A stretch of 37,404 nucleotides of DNA from JANWHF01 sp036276235 (lineage in GTDB: Bacteria; Planctomycetota; Phycisphaerae; Tepidisphaerales; Tepidisphaeraceae), in the NCBI GenBank assembly GCA_036276235.1, contig DATBDZ010000292.1, forward strand, positions 1-37,404, written 5' to 3'. The notes under the pieces were generated by a model that saw nothing but the letters and a program-made list of their open reading frames with translations, did not search any database and was not told the DNA's origin. Position 1 is the stretch's first letter. The number at the start of each line of letters is the position of its first letter. A program made the translations under genes and the position numbers. Of this stretch, positions 1 to 8,275 are shown piece after piece.

Positions 1-79
1 GGGTTCAGGGTTCAGGGTTCGGGGTTCAGGAAATTCCTGGAACCCAGTTCTGAACCCTGAACCCTGAACCCCGAACCCT
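1..79. repeat. Word-repeat hairpin (GGGTTCA units)
   Basis: Positions 1-30 repeat the 7-nt word GGGTTCA with one variant (GGGTTCG). Positions 48-79 carry the reverse complement (GAACCCT words), so the RNA could fold into a long imperfect hairpin with a loop of about 17 nt. The right arm ends 6 nt before the start codon of the DUF4340 gene. The left end touches the window edge, so the full extent is unknown. The same design, a short word reiterated in both arms, recurs at 18107-18215, 19182-19304 and 20003-20105. Confidence 0.8.
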
Positions 80-85
80 CACCAA

Positions 86-1717
86 ATGAATTTCCGAACC
101 ACCCTTATTCTCCTGGTCCTGGTTGTCGCCGCTGGTGTTGCCTTTTTCTTTACCAACAGGAAGGCGTCCGAAGATCAGACGGCACAGGCAACCGGCAACG
201 AGCAGAAGCTGCTCAATGTTGATTCCAAGGATGTCTCGCGGCTGGTGATCACCAACGCCGACGGCAAACGAACCGTCCTCGAAAAGACCGGCACCAACTG
301 GAGTTTGCTCGAACCCGTGAAGGCGCCGGCGAAGGATTTCGAGGTGGATGCCCTGGTGAATGACCTCACTGGCCTTCAATCGCGCGGGCAGATTGACCCG
401 AGCAAGAAATCCGCCAGCGGTCTGGATCATCCTTCATTCACGATCGAGCTGACCGGCAAGAACGCCGCCGTCACCAGGCTGCTGATCGGCGACAAGCCGA
501 CGCTCGGCGACACGCTGGTCGTGCAGCTTAACAACAACAAGCAGTTGGATGTGGTGGCAGCGACGATCTACAAAACGCTCGACAAGCCCGCCAGCAGCTA
601 TCGCAAGCCTCAGCTCGTGGATGTGTCGCAGGATCAAATCCGCCAGCTTGCAATCACGCGCGGCAAGAGCACGATCAAGCTGGAAAAGAAGGGTTCGGAG
701 TGGCAGATTGTCGAGCCCAAGGCGATGCCGGGCGATACGTCGGCAATCAACGATCTGCTGTTTGGAATCACCGGGCTGAATGCGACGGAATTCGTAACCG
801 ACGATGCGGCCAAGGCCGCCAACTTCGGCCTGACGCGCCCACGCCTGACGGTAACCTACAGCACCGCGGCGCCTTCAACCCAGCCGACGACCGCGCCCAC
901 GAGCCAGCCGACCGGCGGCGTCACCATCCGCTTCGGCGACTACGAAGACGTGCTGAACAAGATCCTCTACGCCGAGGTCGATCAAGGCCCGATCGCAAAA
1001 GTCGCCGCCACCAGTGAGGAGACGTTTAACAAGACGCCGCTGGATTTGCGCGACAAGAATATCGTGAGCATCGATCCGCAAGCGGTACAGCGGTTCACGA
1101 TTCAGGTGAACAAGCCCGCCACCACTCAGCCGACCACGATGCCCGCAAGCATGCATGAATATGCGATCGAGCGGCGAAAGGTCGAACCCGCCGTGCTCGG
1201 GCCGATGCTTCCCCCCAACGTCGCTCCCGCGACGCAGCCCGCGAGCACGCAATCCGCCTCGACGCAAACGGCTCCAACGCAAGTTGCTTCAACGCAAACT
1301 GCTTCAACCGAGCCGACGACGCAGCCCGTCGCCGCCAGCCAGCCCGCGACGCAGCCGACATCAAAATGGATGTTCGCCTCCGGCGGCCAGGGCGATGCCG
1401 AGGAGGGCCAGGTCGATGCCCTGCTCGCCGCGCTGCATCCGCTGCATGTCGATAAATATTTGGAATCCCCAACGCCGACCACCCAGCCGGCGGGAAATTA
1501 TCTGCTCACGATTCACCTGTCCGATGGGAAGGAATACGCGTTCACGTTCACCGATCCGGGCAACAACGGAAAGCTGATCGGCCATCTGGACGATCTGGTC
1601 TTCGAGGCGGATCGATCGCTGATCGAAAAGTTCGACGGTGATTTCAAGACAAAGAAGGCGCCCGCACCGACACCGTCATTTGGGATGCCGGGTGGTGGAT
1701 CGCCGTTTGGTGGGTGA
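86..1717 (+). CDS. DUF4340 domain-containing membrane-anchored protein
   Basis: This 543-residue protein begins with a single hydrophobic segment (about residues 5-23, followed by Asn-Arg), so it should be anchored in the inner membrane with the bulk outside. The body shows the repeated beta-rich pattern of DUF4340: segments such as VSRLVITNADGK (about 50-61) and IRQLAITRGKSTI (about 185-197), each followed by a W-x-(L/I)-(L/V)-E-P motif. Thr-Gln-Pro-Ala low complexity interrupts it at about 263-277 and 380-425, and the C-terminus is Gly-rich. Known DUF4340 proteins often lie beside ABC-type gliding or export permeases (GldF/GldG-like). Any such partner would be upstream of the window, so this role is inferred. 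The ATG at 86 is the first in frame after the hairpin. Confidence 0.85.
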   Translation: MNFRTTLILLVLVVAAGVAFFFTNRKASEDQTAQATGNEQKLLNVDSKDVSRLVITNADGKRTVLEKTGTNWSLLEPVKAPAKDFEVDALVNDLTGLQSRGQIDPSKKSASGLDHPSFTIELTGKNAAVTRLLIGDKPTLGDTLVVQLNNNKQLDVVAATIYKTLDKPASSYRKPQLVDVSQDQIRQLAITRGKSTIKLEKKGSEWQIVEPKAMPGDTSAINDLLFGITGLNATEFVTDDAAKAANFGLTRPRLTVTYSTAAPSTQPTTAPTSQPTGGVTIRFGDYEDVLNKILYAEVDQGPIAKVAATSEETFNKTPLDLRDKNIVSIDPQAVQRFTIQVNKPATTQPTTMPASMHEYAIERRKVEPAVLGPMLPPNVAPATQPASTQSASTQTAPTQVASTQTASTEPTTQPVAASQPATQPTSKWMFASGGQGDAEEGQVDALLAALHPLHVDKYLESPTPTTQPAGNYLLTIHLSDGKEYAFTFTDPGNNGKLIGHLDDLVFEADRSLIEKFDGDFKTKKAPAPTPSFGMPGGGSPFGG

Positions 1718-1795
1718 TCGCGTTGGAAGGTGGACCTTCGGTCCAACCGCTACGCGGGGCGAAGGTATTTCATCCGACCAAGGTGCGGTCTTGTC

Positions 1796-1820
1796 CCCTC
1801 CTCCGGTACTCCCAGGAGGG
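1796..1820. terminator. Possible bidirectional terminator between DUF4340 gene and lipA
   Basis: CCCTCCT (1796-1802) and AGGAGGG (1814-1820) form a 7-bp stem with an 11-nt loop between two convergent genes. No clean U-tract follows on either strand, so this is a weak call based on position and symmetry. Confidence 0.35.
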
Positions 1821-1844
1821 AGAAAGAAGTCACCCACTCATGGT

Positions 1845-2753
1845 TCACGTCATCGAATGCGCCGCCACCTGCTTCTCGGCGTGGTAGCTGCTTCTCACCA
1901 GTGGTCCGCTTTCGACGTGGCGTAGGCCGCGCTCTTCGCCGCGGGTTTTCCAGGCGGCAAATTCATCGGGATGGACCCACCGCTCCACCGCCAGATGCTG
2001 CGCCGTCGGCTGAAGGTATTGGCCCAGCGTGAGAATATCGCAACTGATCGATACCAGATCATCCAGCACCGCGTCGATCTCGTGGGCCTCTTCACCCAGG
2101 CCAAGCATCATGCTGGTCTTGGTGATGAATCCCTGCCGCTTGGCGATCTGCAAAAGCTCGAGCGATCGGCGATATTTCGCCTGCGGGCGGACTTGCTTGT
2201 AGAGCCGTGGGACGGTTTCGATGTTGTGATTGAGGATGTCGGGCTTTTGGTCGAGCACTTGCTGAAGGGCCGACCAATCGCCGCAGAAATCGGGGATGAG
2301 CACTTCGACGCTGGTGCCCGGCGATTGCAGTCGCACCTGGCGAATTGTTTCCGCCCACACACCGGCGCCGCCATCGGGAAGCTCATCACGATTGACGCTG
2401 GTGATGACGGTGTGCTTGAGCCCCATCGTCGCCACCGCGCGGCCGACACGAAGCGGCTCATCCAGATCAAGCGTCGGCGGCCTCCCCGTCGCGATGTGGC
2501 AGAAGCCGCACGAGCGCGTGCAGACGTCGCCGAGAATCATGAGCGTCGCCGTGCCCGCGGCCCAGCATTCACCCATGTTCGGACACTTGGCTGACTGGCA
2601 AACGGTGTGCAGCTTCTCGCGATTCACGAGGTTCAGCAGCTTCGCATATTCCTCGCCGGCCGGCATGCGCATCTTCAGCCAGGAAGGCTTGCGCCCCACG
2701 CCCGGCCGCGGCAACGGCTCGGAAATCACCAGATGATCAAGTGAAAAGCCCAT
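1845..2753 (-). CDS. lipA: Lipoyl synthase
   Basis: This radical SAM enzyme inserts two sulfur atoms into protein-bound octanoyl groups to make lipoyl cofactors, in the cytoplasm. The 302-residue length is normal. The auxiliary cluster motif is visible as C-x4-C-x5-C (CQSAKCPNMGEC, about residues 52-63). The radical SAM motif follows as C-x3-C-x2-C (CTRSCGFC, about 78-85), and the C-terminal RSSYHAE segment carries the conserved serine that ligates the auxiliary cluster. The NHNIETVPRLY and SMMLGLGE motifs are also typical. The ATG at 2753 is the natural start for the family, but no clear Shine-Dalgarno precedes it. No lipB is adjacent. The gene is convergent with the DUF4340 gene. Confidence 0.97.
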   Translation of the reverse strand: MGFSLDHLVISEPLPRPGVGRKPSWLKMRMPAGEEYAKLLNLVNREKLHTVCQSAKCPNMGECWAAGTATLMILGDVCTRSCGFCHIATGRPPTLDLDEPLRVGRAVATMGLKHTVITSVNRDELPDGGAGVWAETIRQVRLQSPGTSVEVLIPDFCGDWSALQQVLDQKPDILNHNIETVPRLYKQVRPQAKYRRSLELLQIAKRQGFITKTSMMLGLGEEAHEIDAVLDDLVSISCDILTLGQYLQPTAQHLAVERWVHPDEFAAWKTRGEERGLRHVESGPLVRSSYHAEKQVAAHSMT

Positions 2754-2823
2754 ATCGGTTCAATCGAATCTTAGGGGAGATCGGCGTGAGGTAAAGGGCC
2801 CATTAGCAGCGTGGCATGGACGA

Positions 2824-2975
2824 TTTAAAGTGGCACGGGTTTCCAACCCGTGGCCGCGGTACTCCGCGGCATCTTGTTGCTTGATAGGTTTGCTCGCATC
2901 GCTCATTGCTGATTTGGCCGGAGTACCGGCCAAGTCCTGAGGTACCAAGACACACGGATTGGAAACCTGTGCTAC
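2824..2975. repeat. Cluster of small palindromes
   Basis: The spacer between the divergent lipA and mltA genes is packed with inverted repeats. CACGGGTT/AACCCGTG lies at 2834-2852, CCGCGG-tact-CCGCGG at 2854-2869 and TTGGCCGG-agta-CCGGCCAA at 2914-2933. A degenerate copy of the first (CACGGATTGGAAACCTGTG) lies near 2953-2971. The first resembles the GTGGCACGGGC hairpin at 28601. I see no coding sequence in 2754-3045. Confidence 0.75.
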
Positions 2976-3045
2976 GACAAGCTACCAATTCCGTTTTCAT
3001 CGCGTATTATCGCATCTGCCGAATTTCATGGAGGAAATCCTGGCG

Positions 3046-4296
3046 ATGGCTTATCGAAACTTTGTGTTTTTCTTGCCTGTCTGCGTTACGCTTGTAATGG
3101 GCTGCGCGCCCAAACCGCGTCCTACCGCTCAGCAGGCGATTGACTTCACGCAGCCTCTGCCGGATGGGCAGCTCGCGTTGCGGAAGATTTCGCCGGCGGA
3201 GTATCCGGATTTTTCCAAATCGCTTGGCCGCACGAATCTGGCGAATCTGCGGCAATCGGTGCAGAACAGCCTCGCTTATCTTTCGCGGCCCAGCAGCCAG
3301 ACGAAGTATCCGTATCTGGATATCACGCATGATCGGGCGGTTGCATCATTGCAGGCGATGCTGGCGTTGATTGATGGCGGCGGTTTTGCGCAGCCGGCGG
3401 CGCAGTTTAATCAGATGATCGCCGACCGGTTTGAGGTGTATCAGAGCATCGGCGCGCCGCGGCCAGATGGGAGCGGATATACCAACAAGGTTTTGTTCAC
3501 CGGCTACTTCACGCCGACCTATAACGCCAGCCTCACGCGCGGCGGGGAATTTCAATTTCCGATCTACAAGCGGCCGGCGGATTTGGTGAGCGATGAATCG
3601 GGCGATACCGCCTATCGCAAACTTCCCAATGGCACAACCGGTCCATACCCCACGCGGCAGGAAATCGAGAGCGGCCTTCTCGCCGGCCAGGAGCTGGCGT
3701 GGGTCACCAGCCGCTGGAATGCGTATGTGATCACCGTGCAAGGCTCGGCGCGCCTGCGCCTGCCGGATGGGCGGATCATGGAGGTCGGCTACGCCGGCAA
3801 CAATGGCCGCGAGTACACCAGCCCCGGCCTGCGGATGGTCGCCGACGGCGTCATCGACCGCAAAGACCTCAGCTTCGAAACCATGCGCCGTTATTTCGAC
3901 TGGCATCCTGACGCGATGGATCGATATCTATGGCTCAATCAGCGCACTGTCTTCTTCACCGAGCGGCCCGGCGGTCCATTTGGCGCGCTTAATGTGCCAG
4001 TGACTGCATTTGCGACGATCGCCACGGATAAAGCCGTCTATCCGCCGGCCATGCCCGCGTTTCTGTCGGTGCCGATACCCGCCACGGCAATGCAAAGCCT
4101 GCCGGCTGGATCGTCCGCCGGCACCTCAATGAGCGGCTCCTCGCTCGATACATTTATGCTGGATCAAGACCGAGGCGGCGCCATCCGCTCCGCCGGCCGC
4201 TGCGACATTTACATGGGAATTGGCCAGTCCGCCGAGCAGATGTCGGGGCATCAATTGAGCGCCGGTGCGCTTTATTATCTGGCGGCCAAGCCGTAG
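3046..4296 (+). CDS. mltA: Membrane-bound lytic murein transglycosylase A (lipoprotein)
   Basis: This enzyme cleaves the glycan strands of peptidoglycan to 1,6-anhydromuropeptides, probably on the periplasmic face of the outer membrane. The start at 3046 is chosen because GGAGGA lies at 3030-3035, 10 nt upstream, and because it opens a lipoprotein signal ending in the lipobox VMGC (Cys20). The MltA domain shows FTGYFTPTYNAS and the P-I-Y-K-R-P motif. The C-terminal 3D domain contains DQDRGGAIRSAGRCDIYMGIG-type sequence (about residues 373-393), matching the conserved Asp-bearing signature of MltA. Further upstream in-frame ATGs (2959, 3028) would spoil the signal. Its presence fits a planctomycete that makes peptidoglycan. 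Confidence 0.92.
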   Translation: MAYRNFVFFLPVCVTLVMGCAPKPRPTAQQAIDFTQPLPDGQLALRKISPAEYPDFSKSLGRTNLANLRQSVQNSLAYLSRPSSQTKYPYLDITHDRAVASLQAMLALIDGGGFAQPAAQFNQMIADRFEVYQSIGAPRPDGSGYTNKVLFTGYFTPTYNASLTRGGEFQFPIYKRPADLVSDESGDTAYRKLPNGTTGPYPTRQEIESGLLAGQELAWVTSRWNAYVITVQGSARLRLPDGRIMEVGYAGNNGREYTSPGLRMVADGVIDRKDLSFETMRRYFDWHPDAMDRYLWLNQRTVFFTERPGGPFGALNVPVTAFATIATDKAVYPPAMPAFLSVPIPATAMQSLPAGSSAGTSMSGSSLDTFMLDQDRGGAIRSAGRCDIYMGIGQSAEQMSGHQLSAGALYYLAAKP

Positions 4297-4329
4297 TAAC
4301 CGACAGAAAATCTGGAACCAGACGAAAAT

Positions 4330-4370
4330 AAAGGGGACGCACATATTTTAAAAATATGTGCGTCCCCTTT
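4330..4370. terminator. Perfect 20-bp palindrome, likely bidirectional terminator
   Basis: Arms of 20 bp (4330-4349 and 4351-4370) are perfect complements around a single central base. They read AAAGGGGACGCACATATTTT and its complement. The palindrome lies between the convergent mltA and symporter genes and ends in a T-run on each strand (TTTT at 4368-4371 on plus), as expected of an intrinsic terminator working both ways. Its near-zero loop is also typical of REP-like mobile palindromes. Confidence 0.75.
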
Positions 4371-4400
4371 TCATCATTGCGTGCGCGAGTTGGTCTTCTC

Positions 4401-6353
4401 TTATCTCTGCATCGCACCGGCCATCTCATCGACCGCATCCGCGCGGCCTTCCTGGGTCATCAGCGATGCGACAATCAACACCAGAAACGACAGCGGGATG
4501 GTCACGATGCCCGGCTGTGAAAACGGGGCGGGAGCCCTGGCCGCATCGAGATGATAGACGGATGTATACGCCGGCCCGCTCAGCAGGAGCCACGCCAGCG
4601 ATGTGATCAGGCCGACCGTGATTGAGATCGCGATGCCGCTGCGCGTGGTGCGCTTCCAGAAGAGGAGCATCACCAGCGCGGGCAGATTGGCGCTGGCGGC
4701 GACGTTGAATGCCCAGCCGACCAAAAATGTCGGGTTCATTTCCTTGAACAGGATTCCGAGCAAAATTGCGATCGCACCGACGACGACAGCCACCACCTTG
4801 CCGGCCCGCACCTGCTGCGCATCGGTCAATTCCATCTTGAAGAAGTTGCTCATCAGATCGTGCGCGACCGCGCCGCTGGAGGCGAGGATCAAGCCGCTCA
4901 CGGTCCCGAGAACGGTTGTGAATGCGATCGCCGAGATGAAGGCAAACAGCAGCGGGCCAAAGCTCTTGGCCAGCAGCGGCGCGGACATCGCGTTGTTGGT
5001 CACGTCGATCGATCCGCTGGTCATCGCGCCAAGACCAAGATAGAGCGTCAGCACATAGAAAAAGCCGATGCTGGCGATGCCCACCACCGTACTCTTGCGC
5101 GCGGCGGCCTGATCTTTGACCGTGTAATAGCGGATCAAAATATGCGGGAGCGACGCGGTGCCGCAGAAGAGCGCGAGCATGAGCGACAGAAAATCGATCT
5201 TCTTCAGATTGCGTTCGCGTGCCGTCCCTTTGAAATTGGGACTGACTCCCGCGAATGTCGGGCTGCCGCCGGGCACCATGATCGCGCTGCCGGGCGTTGG
5301 CTTGGGGAAATAGACGATCGTCTTGGAGCCGTCCGCTTCGGCGATTGTCTCCGAGCCCCAGAGAATGATCTCGCTGCTCTGCAGCGTCTTGATATATTGA
5401 AGTGGGCCCAGCGGCCCCGTACTCGTCTGCCCATCAGGAAGCTTGCTGATCTGCCCGACGGCAAAAAGATCGGCTTCGCCCTTGCCGGTCCCCTGCGGCC
5501 GTCCGTTGACTGTCGGCTTCCCGTCTCTTTTCCCGAGCATCTGTGCCTCGGCGACGCGCGTCGGGTCGGCGGATTTTCGCCAGGCGATGATCGATCCATC
5601 TGGACTTTTCACGCGAACGTATGGCTTGCCCTTCCAGCCTGCTTCTTCGGGTAGGACGGTTCCGCCAGCCGTCACGTCGGCGATTTTCTTCAGCTCATAG
5701 CGATGATAGTTGCCGGCGGCGTAGCCGGGATCGGTCGTCAGGCCGCGCTTCAGGATCATGATCGTCAGCGCGAAACAAAAGATCACCAGCAGCGAGCCTT
5801 TGATGAACTGGACGTAGGTCGTCGAAACCATTCCCGCCGTCACGACGATCAGCACAACGATGATGCCGACCAGCACGACGCCGAAATCTTCAGGAAACCC
5901 CAGCAGCGGCTTCACCAGCGCGCCCGCGCCGACCATCTGCGGTATCAGATAAAAGATGCTGACAACGAGCGTGCTGATGGCGGCGGTGAACTTGATCGCC
6001 GGCGAGTTGAATTTCTTATCCAGCGCATCGGCAAACGTGAACTTCCCCAATCGCTTAAGCGGCTCCGCGATCACAAACAACGCCACCACCCAGCCCGCCA
6101 GATAGCCGATTGAATAGAGAAAGCCGTCATACCCATAGAACGCGATCATCCCGCAAATCCCCAGGAACGAGGCAGCGGAAAGATAATCACCGGCGAAGGC
6201 GACGCCGTTGACGAACCAGTGGATCTGACCGTGGGCCGCGTAATACCCGCGCGAGCTGCGCGCCTTTTTCCCCATATAGAAGCTGATCGCCAGGACGATC
6301 CCGACGAACGCGCAAAAGACGATGAACGCCGACAGCGAAAAAGGGTGAATCAC
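4401..6353 (-). CDS. Cation/acetate-type sodium:solute symporter (ActP-like)
   Basis: This member of the sodium:solute symporter family is predicted to take up a small carboxylate, probably acetate, with a cation across the inner membrane. Family features are AGDYLSAASFLGICGMI (residues 54-70), the TFADALDKKF segment and the LPHILIRYYTV motif (about 403-413), with about 13 hydrophobic segments. At 650 residues it is about 100 longer than E. coli ActP. The excess is a hydrophilic loop at residues about 203-385, between segments that flank the core. The start is a GTG at 6353 that overlaps the stop of the upstream DUF485 gene by four bases (GTGA), indicating translational coupling. Substrate is inferred from the DUF485 partner; a related monocarboxylate is possible. 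Confidence 0.9.
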   Translation of the reverse strand: MIHPFSLSAFIVFCAFVGIVLAISFYMGKKARSSRGYYAAHGQIHWFVNGVAFAGDYLSAASFLGICGMIAFYGYDGFLYSIGYLAGWVVALFVIAEPLKRLGKFTFADALDKKFNSPAIKFTAAISTLVVSIFYLIPQMVGAGALVKPLLGFPEDFGVVLVGIIVVLIVVTAGMVSTTYVQFIKGSLLVIFCFALTIMILKRGLTTDPGYAAGNYHRYELKKIADVTAGGTVLPEEAGWKGKPYVRVKSPDGSIIAWRKSADPTRVAEAQMLGKRDGKPTVNGRPQGTGKGEADLFAVGQISKLPDGQTSTGPLGPLQYIKTLQSSEIILWGSETIAEADGSKTIVYFPKPTPGSAIMVPGGSPTFAGVSPNFKGTARERNLKKIDFLSLMLALFCGTASLPHILIRYYTVKDQAAARKSTVVGIASIGFFYVLTLYLGLGAMTSGSIDVTNNAMSAPLLAKSFGPLLFAFISAIAFTTVLGTVSGLILASSGAVAHDLMSNFFKMELTDAQQVRAGKVVAVVVGAIAILLGILFKEMNPTFLVGWAFNVAASANLPALVMLLFWKRTTRSGIAISITVGLITSLAWLLLSGPAYTSVYHLDAARAPAPFSQPGIVTIPLSFLVLIVASLMTQEGRADAVDEMAGAMQR

Positions 6354-6649
6354 AACCCACCCCCCTGCTCGTCTTCATGGGATGCCTGGCAGAGCATCAT
6401 GTAGACCATCGCCAGCACAAACGCCAGCAGAATTAATCCCATGCCGAAGGCGACCGCCAGGTTAATCTGCCCCAGCGCCTCCACCGGCTTCTGCATCCGC
6501 TCGGCGGCAAAGGCGTTCATGGCCACAAAGCCTCCGTAGAAGATGCAGTAAATCAGAAATAGAACGAGCCCCAGCCGCGCGTTGCGCGAGAGGCCATTGC
6601 GCGGGGCCGGGCCATCAGATGGCCTTGCGCGAGAGGTGCCTTGTTCCAC
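6350..6649 (-). CDS. DUF485 family small membrane protein
   Basis: This 99-residue protein has two hydrophobic segments (about residues 26-46 and 66-88), an N-terminal cytoplasmic stretch and a short acidic tail. That matches the DUF485 (YjcH) family, which is regularly encoded just before ActP-type symporters and is thought to assist them. The start is GTG at 6649, preceded by AAGGAA about 7 nt upstream. The stop overlaps the symporter start, so the two are one operon. The function of DUF485 is not firmly established, and accessory-subunit status is inferred from conserved linkage. Confidence 0.9.
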   Translation of the reverse strand: MEQGTSRARPSDGPAPRNGLSRNARLGLVLFLIYCIFYGGFVAMNAFAAERMQKPVEALGQINLAVAFGMGLILLAFVLAMVYMMLCQASHEDEQGGGL

Positions 6650-6736
6650 GTTGTGTTTCCTTCGTCGAGTCGGTTTTGATTGGATGCGCGATGGAGGGAA
6701 ATTAGCGGGTTCTCGGTGGATTTACAAACCTGAAAC

Positions 6737-7264
6737 TCATTTGCTGCCGCATTCCGGGCATTGCATCGGCGTGGCTCGCAGATCATACCCACATTTTGGA
6801 CACCGTAAATCTCGTCGCAGCCGGCGCCGACGGCGTACTTCCATCACGCGTCTGGTTCTCAGAAAAAATGGAATCGACCCGACGCCGCTGACAGCCACGA
6901 TCATCCAGAACGGAATCAGTAATTGATCAGAACTGTATGGCGAACCGCGATGAATGAACCCGCCCGCGCCGGCCCATTTCCAGTCGCATGTTTTCAGCGG
7001 GGCCGATTGCGGACCAAACGCGCGGTAGTACGTGTAGGGCCATCCCGTTTGAAAAACGTTGCCGGATGAATTTCGATATTGTGTGAAAAGCAGACTGCCG
7101 CGCACCGCGCTGAAATTCCAATCACGGCTGTTGCTGCCGTAGCCCCAGACATCGGATGCATAATAGCTTCGAACCCACAACAGCGCCGCCGCGAGGCAGA
7201 TCAATGGCGCGAGCATCGTCAACAACTGAAAGAGTGGGCGAATCAGCCGCCGCATGAACGCCAT
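6737..7264 (-). CDS. Membrane protein with C-terminal zinc ribbon (planctomycete family)
   Basis: No characterised function. From the ATG at 7264 the protein has an N-terminal hydrophobic segment ending in LLWVRSY and a middle soluble part rich in aromatic residues. A second hydrophobic segment (LIPFWMIVAVSGVGSIPFFL) follows. The C-terminus is a four-cysteine zinc ribbon, CPKCGYDLRATPMQCPECG. The same architecture recurs at 35191-35724, and remnants occur at 33880-34115 and 34737-34946, so this is a multicopy family here. The long upstream extension to 7453 is rejected because it runs into the divergent DinB gene and lacks the family N-terminus. A start at 7255 is equally possible. Confidence 0.75.
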   Translation of the reverse strand: MAFMRRLIRPLFQLLTMLAPLICLAAALLWVRSYYASDVWGYGSNSRDWNFSAVRGSLLFTQYRNSSGNVFQTGWPYTYYRAFGPQSAPLKTCDWKWAGAGGFIHRGSPYSSDQLLIPFWMIVAVSGVGSIPFFLRTRRVMEVRRRRRLRRDLRCPKCGYDLRATPMQCPECGSK

Positions 7265-7291
7265 TTTAACAAATTGATCGTCGCTCTGGCC

Positions 7292-7297
7292 TATAAT
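7292..7297 (+). promoter_or_regulatory. -10 box TATAAT placed for leaderless transcription
   Basis: A consensus TATAAT lies at 7292-7297, only six bases before the DinB-family ATG at 7304. Transcription starting the usual 6-8 nt downstream of the -10 box would begin at or next to the start codon. No Shine-Dalgarno is present. A good -35 at 16-18 bp spacing is not visible; TTGATC at 7274 is too close. Confidence 0.55.
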
Positions 7298-7303
7298 TCG
7301 CCC

Positions 7304-7801
7304 ATGCCAACAAGCAACCCTTTGGACATCCTTCTGGCCCACGATCGCTGGGCGACGCGGCAGATTCTCGACGTCTGCGCGACGCTCACCGAGGATCAAT
7401 TCCATCAGCGCTTCGAAATAGGCCCCGGGTCGTTGCACGATACGACGACGCACATGTTTGCAGCCATGCAGGCTTGGACGCAGACCCTGGCGCTGCAGGA
7501 GCCCAAGCCCAGGATCGATCAGGATCGCAAGCGCCGGACGCCGGCCGAATTAATCGAAATCCACGAAAGCTCCGCCAGTGACTTCGCCGGCGAAGCGCGA
7601 AGGCTTCCGCTCGACCAGTTGGTCACGCGCGTGCGCGAAGGAAAGACGTATCAATTCACCCGCGGCGCGGTGCTGACTCACGTGGCCACACATAGCATGC
7701 ACCACCGCGCCCAATGCCTGAACATGCTGCGGCACGTGGGCGTCAAGCCGTTGCCGCCCAGCAGCGTCGTCGAGTGGACTCGGATGGCAGAGCCAACGTA
7801 G
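7304..7801 (+). CDS. DinB family protein
   Basis: This 165-residue protein fits the four-helix DinB/YfiT-like fold. The N-terminus DILLAHDRWATRQILDVCATL is the usual first helix, an early helix carries a His (TTTHMFAAMQAW), and the C-terminal helix holds the VLTHVATHSMHHRAQ motif. The spaced histidines (about His49, His128 and His132) are candidate metal ligands. Members act as metal-dependent thiol transferases or have unknown roles; the substrate here cannot be told. The start at 7304 matches the family N-terminus. GroES-like and receiver-like genes follow on the same strand, the first only 12 nt downstream. Confidence 0.88.
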   Translation: MPTSNPLDILLAHDRWATRQILDVCATLTEDQFHQRFEIGPGSLHDTTTHMFAAMQAWTQTLALQEPKPRIDQDRKRRTPAELIEIHESSASDFAGEARRLPLDQLVTRVREGKTYQFTRGAVLTHVATHSMHHRAQCLNMLRHVGVKPLPPSSVVEWTRMAEPT

Positions 7802-7813
7802 GATCAGGCGGCT

Positions 7814-8191
7814 ATGTCCAAACAACCCTCCGCGCGGCGGCTGGAATTTGACGTGATCGAGCCGATCGGCAAGCGCGTTGTCGTGCGCAAGGATGACAAC
7901 AAGCGCCAGACGCGCGGCGGCATCGTCCTGCCCGACAGCCATGAGATTCCCGTCATCACCGGCCGCGTCATCGCGATCAGCAAAGCCATCGAGAACGACG
8001 AGGATCAGACGATCCGCCAATATGACAAGGTGCTGTTCGACCCGCGCGAGGCGATTCCCGTCGAGCTGGAGCATGACAACAAGATGTTCGTCGTTCACAT
8101 CGACCGCGTGCTGGCGATCTTTCGGCGATCCGACCAGAAGAGTTCGGCCGCCACGTCGCGTGAAGGGGATTTGGATTCAAACGAGCCATGA
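7814..8191 (+). CDS. GroES-like co-chaperonin (Cpn10), stand-alone
   Basis: The segment IEPIGKRVVVRKDDNKRQTR (about residues 15-34), followed by GGIVLPDS and then TGRVIAIS, is the hallmark of the Cpn10 fold. It includes the mobile-loop region that docks on GroEL and the later Y-D-K-VLFD strand. Cpn10 caps the GroEL folding chamber in the cytoplasm. No groEL is adjacent, unlike in a standard groESL operon. The protein is 125 residues, longer than the usual 95-100, with a hydrophilic Ser/Asp/Glu-rich tail after about residue 105. It may be a second or diverged paralogue rather than the main groES. It sits 12 nt after the DinB gene, so co-transcription is likely. Confidence 0.85.
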   Translation: MSKQPSARRLEFDVIEPIGKRVVVRKDDNKRQTRGGIVLPDSHEIPVITGRVIAISKAIENDEDQTIRQYDKVLFDPREAIPVELEHDNKMFVVHIDRVLAIFRRSDQKSSAATSREGDLDSNEP

Positions 8192-8275
8192 TGTTCGAAT
8201 GCGTTCGAATTTGCCGATGATTGGTCCTTCTGGCGCTATCATTGCATGACACAACAGGTTGTAACGAGGAATGCA

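Noticed and set aside
1..79. GGGTTCA repeats as a telomere-like end
   Set aside because: The repeat folds back on itself as an inverted pair directly before a gene, and similar word hairpins occur inside the window, so a chromosome-end explanation is not needed.
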